Shown here piece after piece: positions 12,805 through 20,529 of a stretch of DNA of 64,000 bases (position 1 is its first letter; each line of letters opens with the position of its first letter). This DNA comes from JACDAN01 sp963801855. GTDB lineage: Bacteria > Actinomycetota > Thermoleophilia > Gaiellales > Gaiellaceae. The translations under genes were made by a program, and so were the position numbers. Under the pieces are notes generated by a model. The model searched no databases. It had not been told where the DNA came from and saw nothing but the letters and a program-made list of their open reading frames with translations. The stretch is from assembly GCA_963801855.1 (NCBI GenBank), contig CAWDGK010000004.1, positions 1 to 64,000 on the forward strand, written 5' to 3'.

Positions 12805-13862
12805 CCGGGCGTCTCCCGGCCCGCCCACGCTTCGAGCAGCCAGCCCAGCTCGTACGGACGGCAGGTCGCGTTCACCTGCAGGCCCCGGCCGTCGGGGAAC
12901 GGACTCCGGCCTGCCAATGCGCTCGCAGCCGTGTTGACGTAGATCGCGGCGCGATCGAGGCCGGGCCGGCGCCGGATCGACCGAAGAATCAGGCCCTCGC
13001 CCGGGTCGACCATGTTCTCGCCCAACTCGTTTCGGCCGTGGATCCACTCCAGGCCGCGGCGGGCCGCCTCGGCGTAGCGGTCGTCGCCGGACGTCTCCGC
13101 GAAGTGAAGGAGCGCCATCGGGGCCATTCCATGCTGGTGCACCGAGTAGACCTCGTAGCGCTCGACGACGGTGCCGCGCTCGGCGTCGAAGAGCCATGGC
13201 CAGCCTCCGTCGGGGAGCTGAAGCTCCAGGAGACGGTCGGCGAGGCTTGCAGCCGCCGGTGACGCGTTCCCGTGGAGCCCTTGCCGGGCTGCGGTCGACA
13301 GCGCGAGGAGCCCGTAGCTCTGCGTCGCGAAGTTCGGAAAGCGGCGTCGCCGGCCGAGCCCACTGTGAAAGAGGAGACCGCTCCGGGACCGGTTGCGGCC
13401 GAGGAGCAACGCAAGCGCCTCTTGGAGCAGGCTGTCCTCGGAGCGTCCCTCCGCGAGTCCGAGGACGATCCACGCGATCTCCATGCCCTCGCGAGCCTCG
13501 AGGCCGCCCGATCCGCGCAGCGACCGCTGGAGCCTGGGGAGGAGGCCAGCAGCTTCGCTGCCGCCCGCGCGGCCGTCGACCCAGAGATGGAGGCCGAAGT
13601 CGCCGGGCTTGAGCTCGGGGTCGTCCAGAGCGGCCAGAGCGGCGTCGCGGATTCGGGCGAGATCGAACTCCACGCTATGCCCGCCTCGACGTGCCGTGTC
13701 GAGGCCGAGCCACGTCATCAGCGTGTACCTGAGCGAGCGCCCCCGGGCCGCCGGGTCGCCGCGCTCGCGCTCCCAGCAGAAAAGCCCGGAGGAGTGCTGC
13801 ATCGCCGGGAGGGAGCCGAGTGCGAGCCGGACGAGCCCCCTTCGGTCGAGATGGGCGCTCAG
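12801..13862 (-). CDS. Prenyltransferase/squalene-cyclase-like alpha/alpha-toroid protein
   Basis: About 353 aa of repeated paired helices with QxxDGGW-type turns (LQLPDGGWPW, VERYEVYSVHQHGMAPMAL, FPNFATQSYGLLAL) indicate an (alpha/alpha)6 barrel. It lacks the terpene-cyclase DxDD motif, so squalene cyclase activity is not supported. Coding resemblance extends upstream of ATG 13802 (LDRRGLVRLALGSLPAMQ), so translation may begin at CTG 13862, which overlaps the stop of the upstream acetyltransferase gene; ATG 13802 is the alternative. Proteins of this kind occur in surface-polysaccharide clusters next to AAC(3)-like enzymes. It is probably a cytoplasmic sugar- or polymer-modifying enzyme of unknown reaction, with the two genes forming a minus-strand operon. 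Confidence 0.6.
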   Translation of the reverse strand: MSAHLDRRGLVRLALGSLPAMQHSSGLFCWERERGDPAARGRSLRYTLMTWLGLDTARRGGHSVEFDLARIRDAALAALDDPELKPGDFGLHLWVDGRAGGSEAAGLLPRLQRSLRGSGGLEAREGMEIAWIVLGLAEGRSEDSLLQEALALLLGRNRSRSGLLFHSGLGRRRRFPNFATQSYGLLALSTAARQGLHGNASPAAASLADRLLELQLPDGGWPWLFDAERGTVVERYEVYSVHQHGMAPMALLHFAETSGDDRYAEAARRGLEWIHGRNELGENMVDPGEGLILRSIRRRPGLDRAAIYVNTAASALAGRSPFPDGRGLQVNATCRPYELGWLLEAWAGRETPG

Positions 13863-14780
13863 CTCGCCCTCGCAGGCGGCACGTTCACCGGTAGGTCGTA
13901 GATCGTGATCCCCCGGCGGAGCAGGACCTCGAGCTCACGGAGCAGCTCGGGCATCGGAGCGGCCAGGACCTCGCCCCGGCCCAGCGCCGTTCGCCGGGCG
14001 ACCCCGACTTCCAGGAGGTGCGCGAGCATCTCGGAGCGATGGTTGTCCTTCCGGGAGGCGATCTCCGGGTCGTGGACGAGGGTGTCGACGACGAGCTGCG
14101 ACCCGTCGCCGGTCACGCAGCGGGCGCCGACAGGTCGGTCACGGAAGACCTCGATCGGGAAGCCCCCCTCCCGTATGCACTCGAAAGAGTGGTAGAGCGT
14201 GAAGATTCGGATACCGGTGCCGAGCCAGAGCTGGCGAAAGCCGCTGTCGACCATGGCCACGAATGGCGTCCCTGCGCCGAACGGCGTCGCCGCCCGCTCG
14301 TGGCCGGCGACGATCTCCTCGGCGAGCGGGCCTCGTGCCGCCACGGAGTGCGTCGGGTGCAGGCTGCGCCGGACGCCGGGCCTCCGGCGAAAACGCTCGG
14401 TGACCGAGCCCATTCGGGACGGCGTCTCGCGGACGTCGAACACCGGGTCGGTCGCCAGGTACTCGGCCATTCCGCCGATCAGCGGGAAGGCCGGCATCGC
14501 AACCGTGCCGTCCGGCCCGACTGCCTCCTCGAGCGCGTCGAGGACGGCGTCGGCGCCGCCCTCGATCTCGCCGAACGCGCTCATCGAGATGTGCGCGAAG
14601 ACGCCGTCCCCGGGGGAGATTCCGGCCTCGCGCAGGGCCTGGACGAGCTCCGCCCGGGTGACGTGGACGGGGGCGCGCCGCTGTCGGAGCCTGTACCGCA
14701 GGCGCCGGCGCGCCTTTCTTGAGCCCGCGCAGCCGCGAGACGATCCCGGCCGGGAGGATCGAGAGAGCCCGGTGCTTCAC
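13859..14780 (-). CDS. AAC(3)-family N-acetyltransferase-like protein; one frameshift
   Basis: The family fold is recognisable from GVFAHISMSAFGEIEGGADA, TVAMPAFPLIGG and the RRSLHPTHSVAARG motif, where the conserved His-Pro lies in the acetyl-CoA/amine site of AAC(3)-type enzymes. The likely start is GTG 14780 (VKHRALSILPAGIVSRLRGL), with an indel near 14725 before VTRAELVQALREAGISPGD. The intact length is about 305 aa. Family members acetylate amines with acetyl-CoA. Here, inside a glycan locus, an amino-sugar substrate is more likely than an aminoglycoside drug; this is inference. It is co-oriented and overlapping with the downstream toroid gene. Confidence 0.7.
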
Positions 14781-14824
14781 GGCGGTCAAGGGTACTGCCG
14801 GAGGCCGTCGATACACTCGCGACC

Positions 14825-15967
14825 GTGCGTACGACCCGCCTCCACCTCGGGCTGGGCGCGATCCTCGCGTGCTTCTTCGCCGGTTCTGCCGGCACGGCCC
14901 CTGCGCCCGCCCTCTACCTCTCGCCCAGCGGGTCCGACTCGGCGCGGTGTACGCGCACCGCTCCCTGCAAGAACATCGCTCGGGCGTACGACGTTGCCGC
15001 TCCAGGACAGACGGTCTGGATGGCCGCGGGGCGCTACGGCGGCCAGCAAGAGGTCGAGAAGGACTCGGGCAAGACCTCTCCCCGTGACGTCCTCTTTCGA
15101 CCGCTCCCCGGCTCGCGTGTCGTCGTCGAGTCACTCGACGTCTACGGCTCCCACGTCGAGTTTCGCGGGCTTCGGATCGAGCGGGACTTCTACGTGAAGT
15201 GCGGCGCGGACGACGTGACCCTTCGGAGCTCCAAGGCGACGCTCTTCTTCATCCGCTCCGCCACGAACATCCGGATTCTCGGCACCGAGTTCGGCCCCTC
15301 CAACACGATCTCGCAGATCGGGCACACCGAGGAGTGCCAGCGGGCTCCACGCGGCATCCTGCTCGACCGCGTCTACATGCACGACTTCACGAACTCGACC
15401 GGGAAGCACATGGAGTGCCTGACGGTTCAGGCGGCGAGCGACTTCGTGATCCGGCGCAGCCGCTTCCACCACTGCCAGGATTTCGACATCCTCTTCAAGC
15501 ACCGCTCGCCCGTGCTGGAGACGACGAACACGACGATCGAGAACACGTGGTTCGACAAGCCGTGGCCGAAAGGGACGAGCGCGATCCAGTTCTCGGAGCC
15601 CGACGGGGGAGGGACGTTCAGGAACGTGCTGATCCGGAACAACTCGTTCGCCGGGAGCCTCACGCTCAAGCCGGAGATCGACTACCCGAACCTCCGGGTC
15701 GTCGCGAACGCCGGCTCGAAGTACGGCGGGCCCTGCAAGGGCGCCTCGGCCTACAACGTGTGGCGAACGGGCGGCTGCGGCGGAACCGACCGCAACGCCG
15801 ACCCGAAGTTCGTGAACGAGAAGTCGTTCGACTTCCACCTCGCTCCCGGATCGCCGGCGATCAACCGCGGGCACCCGAAGGAGTTCCCGCGCGTGGACAT
15901 CGACGGGCAGCGCCGCCCGTTCGGCGGCCGGTCGGATGCGGGCGCCGACGAGGCTCGCCGGCGCTGA
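14825..15967 (+). CDS. Secreted right-handed parallel beta-helix protein, 380 aa
   Basis: GTG 14825 opens a protein with signal peptide MRTTRLHLGLGAILACFFAG followed directly by a beta-helix: ALYLSPSGSDSARCTRTAPC, FYVKCGADDVTLRSSKATLF, IGHTEECQ, YMHDFTN and the closing INRGHPKEFPRVDIDGQ. It is strikingly similar to the C-terminal domain of the 5038-8747 protein (shared FYVKCGADDVT, IGHTEECQ and YMHDF) but has no N-domain, FN3 or Pro linker. It is a stand-alone version of the same module. Conserved Cys pairs suggest disulfides outside the cell. Function is probably glycan binding or lyase; substrate unknown. It diverges from the acetyltransferase gene with only 44 bp between starts. Confidence 0.85.
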   Translation: MRTTRLHLGLGAILACFFAGSAGTAPAPALYLSPSGSDSARCTRTAPCKNIARAYDVAAPGQTVWMAAGRYGGQQEVEKDSGKTSPRDVLFRPLPGSRVVVESLDVYGSHVEFRGLRIERDFYVKCGADDVTLRSSKATLFFIRSATNIRILGTEFGPSNTISQIGHTEECQRAPRGILLDRVYMHDFTNSTGKHMECLTVQAASDFVIRRSRFHHCQDFDILFKHRSPVLETTNTTIENTWFDKPWPKGTSAIQFSEPDGGGTFRNVLIRNNSFAGSLTLKPEIDYPNLRVVANAGSKYGGPCKGASAYNVWRTGGCGGTDRNADPKFVNEKSFDFHLAPGSPAINRGHPKEFPRVDIDGQRRPFGGRSDAGADEARRR

Positions 15968-16021
15968 AACTGAACGTTCGGGCTGTTCCCTTCCTCGGTC
16001 CGTCCAGTTGAATTCGACTCA

Positions 16022-16952
16022 GTGGAAACACCCGACATCTCCGTCCTCCTGCTCAGCTGGAACACGCGCGAGCTGACCATCGCCTGCCTCGACTCCCTGT
16101 CGGGAAGCGTCGACGACGGCGCGACCTACGAGGTGATCGTCGTCGACAACGCCTCCCAGGACGGGTCTGCCGAGGCGCTCGCCGCGCGTGACGACCTCAC
16201 GCTGATCGCAAATCCGGACAACCGCGGCTACGCCGAAGCGGTGAACCAGACGTACGAGCGTGCGCGGGGGGAGTTCGTGCTCCTCCTGAACTCCGACGTC
16301 GAGTTCCGGCCCGGGAGCCTGAGCGTGCTGCTCCGCTTCCTTCGCGACCATCCCGACGTCGCGGGCGTGGGGCCGCTCTATCTCAACCCGGACGGGACGG
16401 AGCAGCAGCACCACTACCGCTTCCCCACCTTCGGGGCGACGATCGGGAACATGAGCCGGCTCCTGGCCCGGGTTCCGCCGTTTGCCAGGCGCGTGCGCGA
16501 GTACCGGATGCTGGACGACGACTTCTCGGAGCCCCGGCCGGTCGAGCAGCCCTCGGCGAGCTGCCTGCTGATCCGGCGCTCGGCTCTTCCGGGCGACAAG
16601 CTGATGGACGAGCAGTTCCCGATCTACTTCAACGACGTCGCGCTTGCGTATTCGCTCGCCTGCTCACGGCCACACGCTCTGGATGACGCCGGAGTCGGTC
16701 GTCGTCCACGAGCACGGAGCCTCCACGAGACAGATGGGCGGCGCGCTCGCCCGTCAGCACATCGGCGCGCACGTGAGGTATCTCCGCGCGACGGAGCCGC
16801 GCTACCGCGTTGAGATCTTCCGCGGCCTCGTCCTGGTCCAGAAGCTCGCGCTCCTCGGGTTGCGGCGGCCCGGTGCTCTCCCGTTCCACGATCTCGTCAA
16901 GGCGCTGCAGGGGGATCCGGGCGGGGTTCCCCAGGCGCCGAGGCGCAGCTGA
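16022..16952 (+). CDS. Glycosyltransferase family 2; one frameshift
   Basis: GTG 16022 starts a GT-A glycosyltransferase similar to rhamnosyl/dTDP-sugar transferases: SVLLLSWNTRELTIACLDSL, VIVVDNASQDGSAEAL, NRGYAEAVNQ, then LLLNSDVEFRPG, where the NSD is the metal-binding DxD-like motif. A PSASCLLIRR segment precedes the acceptor region. The frame changes near 16640, after FPIYFNDV, and continues as HTLWMTPESVVVHEHGAS to the stop at 16952. About 309 aa. It would act at the inner membrane face, adding a sugar to a lipid-linked glycan. The next glycosyltransferase begins immediately downstream, so the two are likely co-transcribed. Confidence 0.85.
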
Positions 16953-16964
16953 GCCCGGGGCCGA

Positions 16965-18281
16965 ACGATCGCGACAGTCCTCGTACTCGGCTACTACTTC
17001 CCGCCCCAGGGCGGCGCCGGCGTCCAGCGGACGCTCAAGTTCGTCCAGTATCTGCCGGACTTCGGTCACGAGCCCGTGGTCGTCACCGGGCCCGAGGCCG
17101 CCGGTGCGGAGTGGGCCCCGCCGGACGAGTCGCTGGCGGCTGCGGTGCCGCCCGGCACCCGGCTCTTCCGTGCCCCGGGCCCGGAGCCGGCGCGGCGACG
17201 CGGCTGGCGCAGTCGCGGGTCGCGGTGGCTTCGTCTCCGGCCGCCCTTCGCACGCTGGTGGTCGGATGCGGCCGTGAGCGCCGGGAGAGCGGCGGCCGCG
17301 GAGGTCGACGTCGACCTGATCTACGCGTCGATGTCGCCGTTCGAGACTGCCGAGGCGGCGGCCCGGCTCTCCCGGGAGCTCGGCAAGCCGTGGGTGGCCG
17401 ACCTTCGCGATCCGTGGGCGCTCGACGACTGGCTCGTCTATCCGACGCGGTTGCACCGCCGGCTCGAGCTCCGCAGGATGCGCGCAGCGCTCGCGCCGGC
17501 CTCGGCGGTGATCATGAACACGCCCGAGGCCACCGCCCAGGCTCGGCGCCACGTCCCCGAGCTGGCAGGGAAGCCGGTGGTGACGATTCCCAACGGATTC
17601 GACGGAGCCGATTTCGCCGAGGCTGTCTCCGCTCGGCGCGACAACGCATTCAGGATCGTCCATGCCGGCTTCGTGCACGTTCGCGAGGACCGAGGGCACC
17701 GGCGGGCGGGCATCGTGAGAGAGCTGCTGGGCGGCGCCGTCAAAGGTCTGGACGCAGGCGCCCGCTCACACGTGTACCTGCTTCAGGCCGTCCAACAGGT
17801 TCTTCGCCGGCGCCCGGATCTCGAAGGGCGCATCGAAGTCCACCTGGCGGGGATCCTCTCGGACGCCGACCGCCGTGTGCCCGGCTTCGAGCTCGTGACG
17901 GCCCACGGCTACCTGCCGCACGACGAGACCGTCGCGCTCCTGCGCTCCGCAGATCTCCTGTTCCTTCCGATGCACGACCTCCCCGAGGGACGCCGCGCCC
18001 GGATCGTCCCGGGCAAGACCTACGAGTACCTCGCCGCGCGGCGGCCGATCCTCGCCGCGGTTCCGGATGGAGACGTCCGCGATCTCATGCGCGAGGCAGG
18101 GAACGCGTTCGTCGTGCGACCGAAGGACGTCGACGGCATGGCCCGGGTCCTCGAGCAGGAGGCCGACCGGGTCTTTGCCGGGCGCGGCGGGCCGAACGCG
18201 AACGAGGATCTCCTCCGCAGCCACGAACGTCGCGAGCTGACCAGGCGGCTGGCGGAGGTCTTCGACTCGCTGTCCGGCTAG
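16965..18281 (+). CDS. Glycosyltransferase family 4 (GT-B fold)
   Basis: Homology begins at about 16965 (TVLVLGYYFPPQGGAGVQRT, the glycine-rich N-terminus of GT4 enzymes of the WcfI/colanic-acid type). No ATG/GTG lies there, so the start is uncertain (ACG/ATC at 16965-16968, or a sequence error); GTG 17076 would cut off the N-terminal motif. Later motifs are VADLRDPWALDDW, VVTIPNGFDGADF and, near the C-terminus, a GKTYEYLAARRPILAA segment resembling the donor-binding EX7E region (the second acidic position is uncertain). About 438 aa. It transfers a nucleotide-activated sugar during polysaccharide assembly. Its stop overlaps the convergent aminotransferase stop. Confidence 0.85.
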   Translation, partial: TIATVLVLGYYFPPQGGAGVQRTLKFVQYLPDFGHEPVVVTGPEAAGAEWAPPDESLAAAVPPGTRLFRAPGPEPARRRGWRSRGSRWLRLRPPFARWWSDAAVSAGRAAAAEVDVDLIYASMSPFETAEAAARLSRELGKPWVADLRDPWALDDWLVYPTRLHRRLELRRMRAALAPASAVIMNTPEATAQARRHVPELAGKPVVTIPNGFDGADFAEAVSARRDNAFRIVHAGFVHVREDRGHRRAGIVRELLGGAVKGLDAGARSHVYLLQAVQQVLRRRPDLEGRIEVHLAGILSDADRRVPGFELVTAHGYLPHDETVALLRSADLLFLPMHDLPEGRRARIVPGKTYEYLAARRPILAAVPDGDVRDLMREAGNAFVVRPKDVDGMARVLEQEADRVFAGRGGPNANEDLLRSHERRELTRRLAEVFDSLSG

Positions 18282-19414
18282 CCGCGGAAGTAGTCGGTGA
18301 CGCCGGCGACGACCGCGTCGACCTGCTGTTCGGTCATCCCGGGGAACATCGGGAGCGAGAGGACTTCGTCCGCAAGCGCCTCCGCGACGGGGAACTCCCC
18401 GCGTTCGTGCCCGAGCCAGGCGTAGGCGGGCGCCAGGTGGACGGGAGCGGGATAGTGGCGGCCCGTTCCGATGCCGCGCTCCCGCAGAAAGCCGGCGAGC
18501 TCGTCCGGCGCGGCGGTCCGGATCGCATAGATGTGCCAGACCGGATCGCTGCCTTCGACGACCCGTGGAAGACGAAGGTCACCGACCCCGTCGAGCCGCT
18601 CCGAGTACACGGCGGCGACCTCTCTCCGTTCGTCGTTCCAGCGGTCGAGGTGCGGAAGCTTGTGGAGCAGGACGATCGCCTGGACCGTGTCGAGCCTGGC
18701 CGTCCAGCCTTCGAGGTCGTGGACGTACTTCTGGCGCTGCCCGTGCTCTCTGAGCGCGCGGACGACCTCGGCGATCTCGCTGTCGTCGGTTGTCAGGGCT
18801 CCGGCGTCGCCGAACGCGCCCAGGTTCTTGCCGGGGTAGAAGCTGAAGGCGTTTGCGATGCCGACGGTGCCGGCGCCGATCCCGTCTCGGCTCGCACCGT
18901 GCGCCTGACACGCGTCTTCGAGGATGGCGAGGCCCCGACGCTCGGCGATCTCCGCGAGCGCGTGCATGTCCGCGAGCTGGCCGTAGAGGTGCGTGGGCAT
19001 CAGGAAACGCGTCCGCTCCGTCAGGGCCGCCTCGACGCCGGCCGGGTCGAGGTTGTAGTCCTCGTCCGTCGCGTCGACCACGACCGGCCTCCCGCCCGCC
19101 TGGGTGACGGCCTCGAGTGTCGCGACGAACGTGCTGGCCGCGACGACGACCTCGTCCCCGGGCTGGATTCCCGCGGCCTGGAGGCCCAGCCGGAGCGCGT
19201 CGAGCCCGCTGGCGAGGCCCACTGCGTGCTCGGTTCCGCAGTAGGCCGCGAACTCGGACTCGAACCGGCGAACCTGCGGGCCGTTCGTGAACGCGCTCGA
19301 ATCGACGAGCTCGGCGAGCTCCTCGACGATTTTCGCCTTCAAATCGCGGTGCAGCAGGCCCAGATCGAGGAACGGCACGCTTTGAGCGGCCTGGAGGACG
19401 TTCGGATCGGTCAC
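18278..19414 (-). CDS. DegT/DnrJ/EryC1-family sugar aminotransferase
   Basis: GTG 19414 gives a 378-aa PLP enzyme: VPFLDLGLLHRDLKAKIVEE, NGPQVRRFESEFAAYCGT, HAVGLASGLDALRLGLQAAG, PTHLYGQLADM, EDACQAHGA, and the PLP-lysine motif FSFYPGKNLGAFGDAGAL. The C-terminal HYPAPVHLAPAY segment is typical of the FdtB/QdtB/WlbE group, which aminates the 3-keto position of nucleotide sugars with glutamate as donor. The longer in-frame upstream codons have no family match, so the GTG is preferred. The matching 3-dehydrogenase could be the Gfo/Idh/MocA protein at 29641-30677 and the acyltransferase the NeuD-type fusion at 35445-36566; this pathway is inference. Confidence 0.88.
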   Translation of the reverse strand: MTDPNVLQAAQSVPFLDLGLLHRDLKAKIVEELAELVDSSAFTNGPQVRRFESEFAAYCGTEHAVGLASGLDALRLGLQAAGIQPGDEVVVAASTFVATLEAVTQAGGRPVVVDATDEDYNLDPAGVEAALTERTRFLMPTHLYGQLADMHALAEIAERRGLAILEDACQAHGASRDGIGAGTVGIANAFSFYPGKNLGAFGDAGALTTDDSEIAEVVRALREHGQRQKYVHDLEGWTARLDTVQAIVLLHKLPHLDRWNDERREVAAVYSERLDGVGDLRLPRVVEGSDPVWHIYAIRTAAPDELAGFLRERGIGTGRHYPAPVHLAPAYAWLGHERGEFPVAEALADEVLSLPMFPGMTEQQVDAVVAGVTDYFRG

Positions 19415-19502
19415 CGCGTCTGAGAGTACAGGGGCGAATGCGGCGCAGAAACTAGACCTCCAGGGAGTTGTAGAGCTGGACTGGGATTCGGACAATGGCC
19501 AT

Positions 19503-20429
19503 GTGCTCCGGAAGAAATTCCTTCGCCTGAGGCTTTCCGCGATTCTTGCGGCGGCCCTCGTCACGGCTGCCGTGCTTGCGGGCAATGCGGCGGGAGCCGA
19601 CAACAGCCGGCCGAGCAAGCCTGCCTCGCTCGCGAGGACGGCCGCGACCGAGACGACTGTGTCGCTCTCGTGGCGCGCGTCGACCGACAACGTCGGCGTC
19701 AAGGGCTATCGCATCTTCCGCAACGGCACCCTGGCCGGCACCGTCACGTCGGGGCTGACGTACGTGATGACGGGTCTGCACTGCAACACCACCTACATCG
19801 TGATGGCGTCGGCGTACGACGCGGCGGGCAACAAGTCCTTGCCGGCCACGATCTTCGCGAAGACCGCGGCCTGCGGCTCGGACGTGCCTCCGTGCCCGAC
19901 ACCGTCGACCGTCTTCCGGCTTCTGCTCGAGCATCAGATCACCTACGGGTGCACGTGGCCCGGCGCCATCTATGCCAAGCAGGCGCTCCAGTCGGTGCGC
20001 GTGATGCTCGCTTACCGCGGCGTGAAGCTCGACACCTGGCGCGGCAAGAAGTGGCATGCGGTCGCACTCCAGGAGCTCGACGCCGCCGCGAACATGCCGA
20101 ACGCCTGGGATGCGCAGGGCGCACTCCGGCCGAACTCGGCGGGCCTCGCGGCCCAGTACAAGGTCGGCCGCGTCATCCGGGTGCTCCAGTGGAACAACCC
20201 CGAGCTCTTCGAGATCTCGAAGTCCGAGAAGTGGGCCCTGACGGCGATCTCCTGGTACATCTCCGCGAGCGACTACAACCGGAAGTTCGCGGCGATCGGC
20301 GGCAGCAGCACGATGATGCAGAGTGCGCTTCGAGATCTGAAGCGTGCCGACGCCGACTTCTTCACCCTGGTCTGCTACCGCGCCTGGGGCCGGTACCGCC
20401 AGGTGTGGCAGCGCGTCAACGGGCTCTAA
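19503..20429 (+). CDS. Secreted FN3-domain protein with uncharacterised C-terminal domain
   Basis: GTG 19503 opens 308 aa with a signal peptide (MLRKKFLRLRLSAILAAALV), one FN3 domain (about residues 35-122, with DNVGVKGYRIFRNG and SAYDAAGNKS) and a C-terminal region of about 180 residues with two early Cys (HQITYGCTWPGA), LQWNNPELFEISKSEKWA and CYRAWGRYRQVW. I do not recognise the latter. The FN3 is close in sequence to those in the tandem secreted proteins at 2.3-8.7 kb, so it belongs to the same exoprotein set. It is divergent from the aminotransferase. Confidence 0.75.
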   Translation: MLRKKFLRLRLSAILAAALVTAAVLAGNAAGADNSRPSKPASLARTAATETTVSLSWRASTDNVGVKGYRIFRNGTLAGTVTSGLTYVMTGLHCNTTYIVMASAYDAAGNKSLPATIFAKTAACGSDVPPCPTPSTVFRLLLEHQITYGCTWPGAIYAKQALQSVRVMLAYRGVKLDTWRGKKWHAVALQELDAAANMPNAWDAQGALRPNSAGLAAQYKVGRVIRVLQWNNPELFEISKSEKWALTAISWYISASDYNRKFAAIGGSSTMMQSALRDLKRADADFFTLVCYRAWGRYRQVWQRVNGL

Positions 20430-20529
20430 GAGCCTCCTCCGAACGACGCCTGCCCAAACCTCGCCGCACGGCTAGGTGCAACCTCGACTTCCGGGCATTA
20501 CCCCGCTCCACTCCACGCGAGATAACTCA

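Noticed and set aside
12801..13862. Squalene-hopene cyclase
   Set aside because: Only DGGW-type toroid turns are present; the protein is about half the usual length and lacks the DxDD motif.
13859..14780. Aminoglycoside resistance gene
   Set aside because: The AAC(3)-like fold is clear, but position in a glycan locus coupled to a toroid protein and no resistance context argue for an amino-sugar or similar substrate.
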